A stretch of 23,892 bases of DNA from Elusimicrobiota bacterium (GTDB lineage Bacteria > Elusimicrobiota > Elusimicrobia > Elusimicrobiales > Elusimicrobiaceae): contig JAEXBW010000025.1 of NCBI GenBank assembly GCA_023393825.1, positions 1 to 23,892 on the forward strand, read 5' to 3'. The translations under genes and the position numbers were made by a program. This document shows, one piece after another, positions 1 through 6,238 of the stretch. The number at the start of each line of letters is the position of its first letter. Within the stretch, counting starts at the first letter, position 1. Below the pieces are notes generated by a model. The model was not told where the DNA came from and made no database searches. It saw only the letters and a program-made list of their open reading frames with translations.

Positions 1-3
1 CCT

Positions 4-30
4 AAGACCTAAATACAAATAGGTCTTTTT
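4..30 (+). terminator. Possible terminator of an upstream gene
   Basis: AAGACCTA (4-11) can pair perfectly with TAGGTCTT (20-27) across an 8-base loop, and the second arm runs into five T residues (26-30). This fits a weak intrinsic terminator for a plus-strand gene left of the window. The stem has only three G-C pairs. Its right arm is part of a sequence that recurs at 715-733, where it forms no hairpin. Confidence 0.45.
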
Positions 31-34
31 GCTC

Positions 35-63
35 TTGCATATAAGATACTTAAACAATATACT
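35..63 (+). promoter_or_regulatory. Sigma70-type promoter for the 179-aa exported protein
   Basis: A -35 box TTGCAT (35-40) and a -10 box TATACT (58-63) are separated by 17 bases. Transcription would start near 70, giving a leader of about 30 bases with GGAG at 88-91 ahead of the ATG at 100. The sequence at 20-38 matches 715-733 at 17 of 19 positions, at nearly the same distance from the next gene. Confidence 0.65.
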
Positions 64-99
64 GATATTATAAAGTCAGTTTTACACGGAGAATTTAGA

Positions 100-639
100 A
101 TGAAAATATTTAAAGTAGCTTCAATAGTTTTATCGGCTGTTTTTGCTCTTTCTTTAGCCTCTTTTGCAGAAAAGCCCACAGTTCCTGCGGACAATACAAA
201 AGTTGCAAAGAAAGTAGACACGGTTTTAGCTGCCAAAACCGCCGCTTCCGCCGCTGCAAAAGCCCAGCAGGAAAGTAAAGAAAAAACCGTAGACTATAAA
301 TACGGGCAGGTTATAGACCTTGATGCCTTAGACGGCAAAACGCTTATTGCTCTTTTCCCCGCTTCAAGCAAAACAATTAATATCGTTAAAGAAACAGTTA
401 CCTTTTATATAGCGTACAGCAATTACAGCTATAAATTTGACATTTCTTTAAAGGATAACAAACAGCTTAAAGTTATTGTTACCCCGTTGCCGCAGAAGGA
501 AAAACTTATCCCCACCGCGGAAGCCCGCTTTGTTTTGGGAGAAGACTCCCTTGACCTCGCCTTAAGAGCGGTAACAATGGATGATGTTAATGACGGCATG
601 GGCTGGGGCGAAGTTTACAAAATAGCCAACGTCAACTAA
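100..639 (+). CDS. Exported protein of unknown function, tandem paralog 1
   Basis: This 179-aa protein starts with a typical Sec signal peptide: Lys at residues 2 and 5, a hydrophobic core to about residue 21, and likely cleavage near SFA-EK. An Ala/Lys-rich stretch (about residues 30-65) follows, then a compact region rich in alternating hydrophobic and polar residues that looks like beta strand. The C-terminal motif LRAVTMDDVNDGMGWGEV is nearly the same in the next gene (LKAVTMDDVNSGLGWGEV), so the two are paralogs. I do not recognise the family and see no catalytic motif, lipobox or membrane segment beyond the signal. The start is supported by GGAG 8 bases upstream. It is a single-gene unit with its own promoter and terminator. 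Periplasmic or surface location is inferred. Confidence 0.85.
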   Translation: MKIFKVASIVLSAVFALSLASFAEKPTVPADNTKVAKKVDTVLAAKTAASAAAKAQQESKEKTVDYKYGQVIDLDALDGKTLIALFPASSKTINIVKETVTFYIAYSNYSYKFDISLKDNKQLKVIVTPLPQKEKLIPTAEARFVLGEDSLDLALRAVTMDDVNDGMGWGEVYKIANVN

Positions 640-654
640 TAAAGTTTTTAATCA

Positions 655-690
655 CAAAAGCCCGCCGCCTTAAAAAGCAGCGGGTTTTTT
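655..690 (+). terminator. Intrinsic terminator after the first exported paralog
   Basis: CCCGCCGC pairs with GCAGCGGG (one C/A mismatch) around a short A-rich loop. An A-run precedes it and seven T residues follow. It lies about 20 bases after the stop codon at 637-639. Confidence 0.75.
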
Positions 691-729
691 TATGGGTCTA
701 AAAAGCTTTTCTTATAGGTCTTTTCGCCC

Positions 730-758
730 TTGCGGGCAGCTTGTTTAAACGGTAAAAT
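730..758 (+). promoter_or_regulatory. Promoter for the 188-aa exported paralog
   Basis: TTGCGG (730-735) and TAAAAT (753-758) lie 17 bases apart. The predicted start near 765 gives a leader of about 29 bases, almost the same as for the first paralog. The upstream element TAGGTCTTTTCGCCCTTGC (715-733) nearly repeats positions 20-38, so the promoter seems to have been duplicated with the gene. Confidence 0.55.
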
Positions 759-793
759 TTAAGTGTAAGTATTTAAAAGGAGATTACAATAAA

Positions 794-1360
794 ATGAAAA
801 AGATATTACTCTTATCCGTACTTGCAGTTTTTGCTTCCCCTGTTTTTGCCCAGTTATTAACCCCCGACACCATTCCGGGGCTTTTAAAGGATACGCGCAA
901 CCCTATGTCTAAACAAGTTGCCATTGTCTTAGAAAGAGAATGGAAGAACGCAAAAGAGGCCAATCAGCCTTTTCCTAACACAGAAGTAAAGAACATAGAA
1001 TATAAACCCGGCTCTTCCATAAGCCTTATGCCTTTTCATGGTCAGCCGATAAGTTTTAAAATCGCTTTGCCCGAAGGCAAAAAAGCCGTGCTTAAGGAAA
1101 AAAGCTATACCTTTTTAACAGGATATAACAGATACGACTTTAGATTTGATTTTAAAGTAGAAAAAAATTATCTGCTTGTTCTCATCACTCCTAAAGAAAA
1201 AGTTGAACCGCTTGAAGGCACAATAAGAGCAAGCGTTAGCCTTCCCGATGCTTCTACCACAGACGGTGCCATTTCTCTGCACCTTAAAGCCGTCACGATG
1301 GACGATGTTAACAGTGGTTTAGGTTGGGGCGAAGTTCGCACTATAGCTTTCTTAAAATAA
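794..1360 (+). CDS. Exported protein of unknown function, tandem paralog 2
   Basis: This 188-aa protein has a clear Sec signal peptide with probable cleavage after SPVFA, before QLL. The mature part opens with TPDTIPGLLKDTR, a segment echoed in the short ORF downstream. After a basic stretch come several predicted beta strands with many aromatic residues, then the shared motif LKAVTMDDVNSGLGWGEV near the C terminus. Over the last 120 or so residues it aligns with the upstream gene, though identity outside the motif is low. This indicates an old duplication under selection on the C-terminal segment. AAGGAGA at 777-783 supports the start. It is a single-gene unit closed by a strong terminator. 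I do not recognise the family. A secreted, periplasmic or envelope role is inference from the signal peptide. Confidence 0.85.
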   Translation: MKKILLLSVLAVFASPVFAQLLTPDTIPGLLKDTRNPMSKQVAIVLEREWKNAKEANQPFPNTEVKNIEYKPGSSISLMPFHGQPISFKIALPEGKKAVLKEKSYTFLTGYNRYDFRFDFKVEKNYLLVLITPKEKVEPLEGTIRASVSLPDASTTDGAISLHLKAVTMDDVNSGLGWGEVRTIAFLK

Positions 1361-1380
1361 ACACTGTTTTTGATTAAAAT

Positions 1381-1412
1381 AAAATTCCGCCTTTTATAGG
1401 GCGGAATTTTTT
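1381..1412 (+). terminator. Intrinsic terminator after the second exported paralog
   Basis: AAAATTCCGCC (1381-1391) pairs with GGCGGAATTTT (1400-1410) across an 8-base loop, and the T-run continues to 1412. It lies about 20 bases beyond the stop codon at 1358-1360. Confidence 0.85.
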
Positions 1413-1484
1413 ATGGGCCGAAAACGGGTCTTGATTTTTTAACCTTTTAAAGTTATTTTATAGGCATAATACGCAAGAGGATTT

Positions 1485-1568
1485 ATGATAAAAACTTTTT
1501 TCTTATTTCTTTTAATGGCTTTCCCCACCGCGTCTTTTGCACAACAGATTGCGGGCCTGCTTCGCTAG
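1485..1568 (+). pseudogene. 27-codon signal-peptide ORF, probable truncated third paralog
   Basis: ATG at 1485 opens a 27-residue frame ending with TAG at 1566-1568. It encodes a signal-peptide-like start (Lys at 3, hydrophobic core, ASFA) followed by QQIAGLLR, which resembles the mature start of the neighbouring 188-aa protein (Q..TPDTIPGLLKDTR). AAGAGG at 1475-1480 lies upstream, with a spacing of only 4 bases. A promoter-like pair, TTGATT (1431-1436) and TATTTT (1454-1459), has 17-base spacing. The simplest reading is a third member of the array that lost the rest of its frame. It could instead be a live secreted micro-peptide. The rest of the 316-base gap between the flanking genes (1361-1676) holds only the two terminators. 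Confidence 0.5.
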
Positions 1569-1626
1569 ATTTTATTCCCGTATAAAGTTAGTGCAAATAT
1601 TTTTTACTTCTTAAAAGCAGCAAATA

Positions 1627-1658
1627 AAAAACCCTCTTAATTTTTTAAGAGGGTTTTT
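1627..1658. terminator. Bidirectional intrinsic terminator
   Basis: AAAAACCCTCTTAA (1627-1640) pairs perfectly with TTAAGAGGGTTTTT (1645-1658) around TTTT. A-run and T-run flanks let it act on both strands. It would stop the minus-strand 74-aa gene and any plus-strand transcript from the exported-protein array. Confidence 0.85.
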
Positions 1659-1676
1659 AAATCAGTGGCTTAATGC

Positions 1677-1901
1677 TTATTTGGCATTAACCATTTTGGC
1701 TCTGGAGACATCACCTTTCTTGTCTAAGAAATAGAGATATCCTTTTTCTTTTTTTACGCCGGCTTTTGCGACTTTTTTGGGCTTGCCGCCTTTTTTGCCG
1801 CCGCGAGCCATTTGAACTCTGGAGACATCACCGTCTTTGTCAATGTAGTAAAGGAAACCTTCTTCGCGTTCTACACCTACTTTCAGAACTTTTTCTGCCA
1901 T
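1677..1901 (-). CDS. Small basic protein with an internal duplication, unknown function
   Basis: This 74-aa cytosolic protein is very rich in Lys and Gly. Residues 7-31 and 46-70 are two copies of one 25-residue unit, with consensus K.GV..E.G.LY..DK.GDVSR..M (15 of 25 identical). They are joined by a Gly/Lys linker (residues 32-45). Part of the duplication shows in DNA: CTCTGGAGACATCACC occurs at 1700-1715 and 1817-1832, 117 bases (39 codons) apart. I recall similar single-unit small proteins in several bacterial groups, without an assigned role. The positive charge and aromatic LYY/LYF strands could suit nucleic acid binding, which is speculation. AGGAG at 1909-1913 supports the start. The gene has its own promoter and terminator. 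Confidence 0.8.
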   Translation of the reverse strand: MAEKVLKVGVEREEGFLYYIDKDGDVSRVQMARGGKKGGKPKKVAKAGVKKEKGYLYFLDKKGDVSRAKMVNAK

Positions 1902-1945
1902 GGTTTTTCTCCTGCTTAGAATAAGGGCCGTAGCCCGATGAGAAA

Positions 1946-1974
1946 AGTCTAATAAATATTTTTAATATATGCAA
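1946..1974 (-). promoter_or_regulatory. Promoter for the 74-aa gene
   Basis: On the minus strand, TTGCAT (1974-1969) and TAGACT (1951-1946) are 17 bases apart, giving a start near 1939 and a leader of about 38 bases. The -35 region reads GCCCTTGCATAT, close to GCTCTTGCATAT in the promoter at 35-63. Confidence 0.6.
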
Positions 1975-2066
1975 GGGCTTTTTAGTCGTAATTTAAGACG
2001 GAGTTTTTTGGCCTCAATTTTAAGCCGCTCCCTCGTAAGATTATTTTAAGGCTTTTTTGCGGGCTG

Positions 2067-5000
2067 TCAGTCAAAATCCCACGCTTCTCTGCCGAAGCTT
2101 TCTTCTATAAAAGCTATCAGCGCCGTGTGGATATTTATTTGTTTGGGGGTTCTTATGCAGGTTTTTTGTCCGTCTTTTTCTTCCACCCTAAAGTAAACCT
2201 CGCAAACGCCTCTGGCTGCGCTCAGCAGGCTGTTTAAGCGCATCAGCTGTTCCTGTGTGGCATTTGCGGGTAAATCGATTACAAGGCGTTTTGCTTTGCG
2301 GGAAACGGCATTTAAAATCGGTTCAACGGAATTTATTGTAATTTCGGGCTTGGCGGAAAGTTCATCTCCTCTTATTTCCCCGCTTACAATTACGGCTTGG
2401 TTAATTTCTATTTTATTTCCTATTTCCAGCCACACGCGGCTAAATGCATTTGCGGTTATTGATTGAGATTCGTCTTCCAGCGTAAGCTGCGCCCAGTTAT
2501 CTTTATTTTTTGTCTGGCGTTTTTTTATGCGCGATATTATGCCCGCCACCTGCACGCGGCCCTTTGTGGGATTGTCTTGTATCTGCGATATTGTATTGCC
2601 CGCAAGTTTGCTTAAGTGGCGCGAATATTTTGCAAGCGGGTGGCCCGAAAGATATAAACCCAGCACATCTCTTTCGTTATTTAAAAGTTCTGCTTTGGAA
2701 TACGGTTTTGCTTTTTGCAAAGAAGGCCCCGATGAGGCGGTAATATTTATAATATCGTCGCCAAACAAGCTTTGGCTTGCGCCTTCTTTTTCCTGCTGGA
2801 TTTGCTGGGCGTGCGCTACAACGGGTTCAATATCTGCCATTGCCTGCGCGCGCGCTTCCTGCGGGGTAAGATTGGGATATAAAGTGTCAAATACGCCCGC
2901 AAGCGCGAAAGATTCCAAAGTCTTTTTGTTGGCCTGCGATAAATCTATCCTGACGCAAAAATCCAAAAGGTCTTTAAACGGCCCGTTATTTTTGCGTTCT
3001 TTAACTATTGTTTTGCAGGCTTCTTCGCCCACGTTCTTTATGGCGGTAAGGCCAAAGCGTATGCCTTCTTTCCCGTCTGTTGTTTTTTCCACGCTGAAGT
3101 TAAACATAGAATGTTGTATATCGGGCGGTAAAATTTCAAAACCCATTTTGCGGGATTCTTCAAGATAGGTAACAATTTTATTTTCTTTATCCATAGAGCC
3201 TATGGCATTGTGGCCTATTTCGTTTGTAAGGGCGGAACACATAAATTCTATGGGGAAGTTAGCCTTAAGGTACGCTGTTTGATACGCCACCAGCGCATAA
3301 GCGACGGAATGGGATTTGTTAAAACCGTATTCGGCAAATTTTGCCATTTGGTCAAAAATCTTTGTTGCAACTTTTTCGCTTACGCCGTTCTTTGCTCCGC
3401 CTTCTATAAACTTAGCGCGGAACTTTTCCATTATCTCCAGCTTCTTTTTACCCATGGCCTTACGCAAGGTATCGGCTTCGCCGGGGGTAAAGCCGCTTAA
3501 AACTTTTGCGGTTTCCATGATTTGTTCCTGATAAATCATCGTGCCGTAAGTTTCTCTTAAGATAGGCTCTAAAAGTTTATGCTCTACTGATATTTTTTCC
3601 GTACCGTGCTTACGCTTTACAAAGCTGTCCAACATGCCGCTTTGCATAGGTCCCGGGCGGTAGAGAGCGACAAGGGCGGATATATCGCTGAACTGCTCTG
3701 GGCATAGTCTTTTTACAAGGTCTTTCATGCCGCCGCTTTCTAATTGGAATATACAGGTTGTCTGCGCAGCGGCTAAAAGTTCGTAAGTTTTCTTGTCGTC
3801 TAAGGGTATGTCTTGTATGTCCATACTTATACCGCGCAGCTCTTTTATAAGCTTTACGGTATTGTCTATAACGGTTAAAGTCCTCAGGCCTAAAAAGTCT
3901 ATTTTTAACAAGCCCATATCAACCAGCGTTTCGCCTTCAAACTGTGTGGTGATAACATCGCGCGAGCCTTTTGCAAGCGGGGTATATTTTGTAATTTCTT
4001 CTTTTGTAACAAGTATGCCCGCGGCGTGTACGCCTGTCTGGCGTTTAAGGCCTTCTATTTTTGTGGCGTATTCAAAAAGTTGTTTTACTTTAGGGTCTTT
4101 TGCAATTTCGCTTTTAATTTCAGGCACCTGCTCTATCGCGCTGGTAAGAGTGGTGTCCAAAGCGTCGGGGATAAGCTTTGCTATACGGTTGGTATCCTGC
4201 GGCGTAAAGCCCATAACGCGGGCCGTATCTCTTAAGGCAAGTTTGGCCTTCATCGTGCCGAAGGTTATTATCTGCGCCACGTTTTTATTGCCGTATTTAT
4301 CGCGCATATATTCTATGACGCGTTCGCGTCCCGCGTCGGAAAAGTCAATATCCAAGTCAGGCATACTTATACGGTCGGGGTTTAAGAATCTTTCAAAAAG
4401 GAGTTTGTTTACAATAGGGTCAACGCGCGTAATATCCATACTGTAAGCCACAATGGACCCTGCGCCCGAGCCTCTGCCCGGCCCTACGGGAATATCATTT
4501 GCTCTTGCATATCCTATAAAGTCCGCCACAATCAAAAAGTAGCACGCAAAACCCATGGAAGATATTACTTTTAACTCAAAGTCCAGTCTTTCCATATAGT
4601 CCTGCGGTATGGATTCCGTTTTAAGTTTTTTCTTAAGGCCTATAACGCAAAGGTGTTTAAGGTAATCTTCCTGCGTGGTAAACTCTGCGGGAATATCAAA
4701 CTTAGGTAAAACAAAACCTTCTTTTTTAAATTCAAGGTTGCACTTTTCCGCAATTTCAAGTGTGTTTTTTATGGCGTCTGGGGCATAGTCAAAAAGTTTT
4801 GCCATTTCTTCCGGTGTTTTAAAGTAAAGCTCGTGCGTGGTCATTTTAAGACGGTTGGGATCGTCCAAAGTTTTGCCCATAGCAATGCACATATGTATAT
4901 CATGCGCCTGCCAGTCTTCCCTCTTTTCGTAGTGGCAGTCGTTAGTGGCAACAAGCGGAATGCCTGTTTTTTTGGATACTTCCAAAAGCACTTTAAGCGC

Positions 5001-5567
5001 GGCCTGCTCCTCGGGAATGCCGTGGTCCATAATTTCTATATAGTAATTACCCTTACCCAGCATATCTTCGTAGCGTTGCGCCACTTTTATCGCAGCTTCA
5101 AGCCCTTGGTTAAGCGCTGTTTGCGCAAGTTCGCCCTTAAGGCAGCCCGATAAAGCTATAAGGCCAGCTTTGTGTTCTTTTAATAAATCAAAATCTATTC
5201 TGGGGTGATAGTAAAACCCGTCCACCCACGCGGCGGAATTTAACTTCATCAAATTATTGTAGCCGTCAAGGTTTGTGCTTAAAAGGGTGATGTGATTATA
5301 CTTAGCATTGTTTTTATCTATAACATTGTACTTAAGCGGCGTTGTATAAAATTCGCAGCCTACTATCGGCTTTACGCCAACTTCGCGCGTATTTTTATAA
5401 AACTCAACCGCGCCGTACATATTACCGTGGTCAGTCATAGCCATTGCTTTAATTTTATTTTTTGCCAAGTCTTTTAAAAAGTCGGAAGGACCATGACCGG
5501 CAATGCGTATCATGCCGTCTAACAGGGAATATTCGGTGTGGTTGTGCAAGTGTATAAATTCTGTCAT
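2067..5567 (-). CDS. dnaE: DNA polymerase III alpha subunit
   Basis: This is a full-length 1166-aa replicative polymerase of the DnaE class. The N-terminal PHP domain keeps its apparent metal ligands: HLHNH (H8, H10), D17, D46-H47, E72, H92 and D210-H212. The palm carries PDLDIDF, whose D406 and D408, with D557 in KIDFLGLRTL, match the three catalytic aspartates known in E. coli DnaE. The fingers region follows, then a helix-hairpin-helix at about 836-866 (FGLTAIKNVGEE), a likely beta-clamp binding motif QSLF at 932-935, and an OB-fold near 995-1075. It synthesises DNA in the replisome. The start lacks a strong Shine-Dalgarno. An extended -10, TGCTATAAT, lies on the minus strand at 5605-5597, overlapping the -10 of the divergent Nudix gene. 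I saw no clear terminator after the stop. Confidence 0.98.
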   Translation of the reverse strand: MTEFIHLHNHTEYSLLDGMIRIAGHGPSDFLKDLAKNKIKAMAMTDHGNMYGAVEFYKNTREVGVKPIVGCEFYTTPLKYNVIDKNNAKYNHITLLSTNLDGYNNLMKLNSAAWVDGFYYHPRIDFDLLKEHKAGLIALSGCLKGELAQTALNQGLEAAIKVAQRYEDMLGKGNYYIEIMDHGIPEEQAALKVLLEVSKKTGIPLVATNDCHYEKREDWQAHDIHMCIAMGKTLDDPNRLKMTTHELYFKTPEEMAKLFDYAPDAIKNTLEIAEKCNLEFKKEGFVLPKFDIPAEFTTQEDYLKHLCVIGLKKKLKTESIPQDYMERLDFELKVISSMGFACYFLIVADFIGYARANDIPVGPGRGSGAGSIVAYSMDITRVDPIVNKLLFERFLNPDRISMPDLDIDFSDAGRERVIEYMRDKYGNKNVAQIITFGTMKAKLALRDTARVMGFTPQDTNRIAKLIPDALDTTLTSAIEQVPEIKSEIAKDPKVKQLFEYATKIEGLKRQTGVHAAGILVTKEEITKYTPLAKGSRDVITTQFEGETLVDMGLLKIDFLGLRTLTVIDNTVKLIKELRGISMDIQDIPLDDKKTYELLAAAQTTCIFQLESGGMKDLVKRLCPEQFSDISALVALYRPGPMQSGMLDSFVKRKHGTEKISVEHKLLEPILRETYGTMIYQEQIMETAKVLSGFTPGEADTLRKAMGKKKLEIMEKFRAKFIEGGAKNGVSEKVATKIFDQMAKFAEYGFNKSHSVAYALVAYQTAYLKANFPIEFMCSALTNEIGHNAIGSMDKENKIVTYLEESRKMGFEILPPDIQHSMFNFSVEKTTDGKEGIRFGLTAIKNVGEEACKTIVKERKNNGPFKDLLDFCVRIDLSQANKKTLESFALAGVFDTLYPNLTPQEARAQAMADIEPVVAHAQQIQQEKEGASQSLFGDDIINITASSGPSLQKAKPYSKAELLNNERDVLGLYLSGHPLAKYSRHLSKLAGNTISQIQDNPTKGRVQVAGIISRIKKRQTKNKDNWAQLTLEDESQSITANAFSRVWLEIGNKIEINQAVIVSGEIRGDELSAKPEITINSVEPILNAVSRKAKRLVIDLPANATQEQLMRLNSLLSAARGVCEVYFRVEEKDGQKTCIRTPKQINIHTALIAFIEESFGREAWDFD

Positions 5568-5573
5568 TTTAAT

Positions 5574-5602
5574 TTGCTGCCTAAAAAGTTAAAATTATTA
5601 TA
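5574..5602. promoter_or_regulatory. Overlapping divergent promoters of dnaE and the Nudix gene
   Basis: On the plus strand, TTGCTG (5574-5579) and TATTAT (5596-5601) have a 16-base spacer and point to the Nudix gene. On the minus strand, TATAAT (5602-5597), preceded by TGC as an extended -10, points to dnaE. The two -10 boxes share five base pairs, so polymerase bound one way would block the other. Confidence 0.45.
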
Positions 5603-5632
5603 GCAAGTAAAAACAAGGCTTCGGGGGCTTCT

Positions 5633-6181
5633 ATGTCTACACATTATAGTAAATTAGTTGAACGCAAAATCAAAAGCAAAAAAATCTATAAGGGAGTCAT
5701 AGGTTTTAACGAAGATACCGTACGGCTTATCAACGGTAAAACCTCTACCAGAGCATATACGGTACACCCCGGCGCCAGCGCAATTTTACCTATTGCAGAT
5801 GACGGCTCCATAATATTTGTAGAACAATACCGCTACCCCATAAAAACCGTAACTTTAGAGCTTCCCGCAGGGAAACTTAAACCGCGCCAAACCCCGCTTG
5901 CGTGCGCCAAGGCAGAACTGGCGGAAGAAACAGGCTACCGCGCCGCCAAGATGACAAAACTTTTAGATTTTTGCCCCTCGGTTGCCTTTTCCGACGAAGT
6001 TTTGCATATCTTTATAGCCACTGGCCTTACCGAAGGGAAAACCAACCCCGATGACGATGAGTTTGTAAATACCAAAAAACTTTCTTTTGAAAAAGCTTTA
6101 GAACTGGTAAAAAAAGGCAAAATACGGGACAGTAAAACGCTTATAGCCTTACTTTACTATAAAACTTTTTGCTTAAAATAG
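5633..6181 (+). CDS. Nudix hydrolase, ADP-ribose pyrophosphatase-like
   Basis: This 182-aa protein has the size and layout of NudF-type ADP-ribose pyrophosphatases: an N-terminal strand region, IIFVEQYRYPI at about 60-70 (typical of the family), ELPAG at 76-80, then the Nudix box (G80 to Y102). These enzymes split ADP-ribose or related nucleoside diphosphates into monophosphates using Mg. The box departs from consensus GX5EX7REUXEEXGU. The first Glu is Gln (Q86) and the Arg before the conserved Glu is Ala (A94), while E95, E98 and E99 of the metal-binding core remain. Substrate is therefore uncertain. It is divergent from dnaE with a 65-base gap. The upstream GGGGG at 5622-5626 is only a rough Shine-Dalgarno. 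Confidence 0.85.
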   Translation: MSTHYSKLVERKIKSKKIYKGVIGFNEDTVRLINGKTSTRAYTVHPGASAILPIADDGSIIFVEQYRYPIKTVTLELPAGKLKPRQTPLACAKAELAEETGYRAAKMTKLLDFCPSVAFSDEVLHIFIATGLTEGKTNPDDDEFVNTKKLSFEKALELVKKGKIRDSKTLIALLYYKTFCLK

Positions 6182-6217
6182 ACGGTTTTACGCAAGCTTT
6201 TCGCCCGCGCGCGTCAA

Positions 6218-6233
6218 AAATTTTATAAAATTT
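6218..6233. promoter_or_regulatory. AT-rich palindrome containing the likely folD -10 box
   Basis: AAATTTTATAAAATTT is a perfect 16-base palindrome just before folD. It contains TATAAA (6224-6229) and TAAAAT (6226-6231). The latter ends 7 bases before the ATG at 6239, placing the transcription start at or next to the start codon. No good -35 is visible. Confidence 0.4.
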
Positions 6234-6238
6234 CCATT

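Noticed and set aside
20..39. TAGGTCTTTTTGCTCTTGC as a dedicated operator repeated at 715
   Set aside because: In the first copy part of it is the right arm of a terminator hairpin and part overlaps the -35 box; duplication of the whole unit explains the repeat without invoking an operator.
2510..4446. Several long plus-strand frames (up to about 217 codons) opposite dnaE
   Set aside because: They lie antisense to a clear polymerase gene, have no Shine-Dalgarno or family motifs, and change frame repeatedly.
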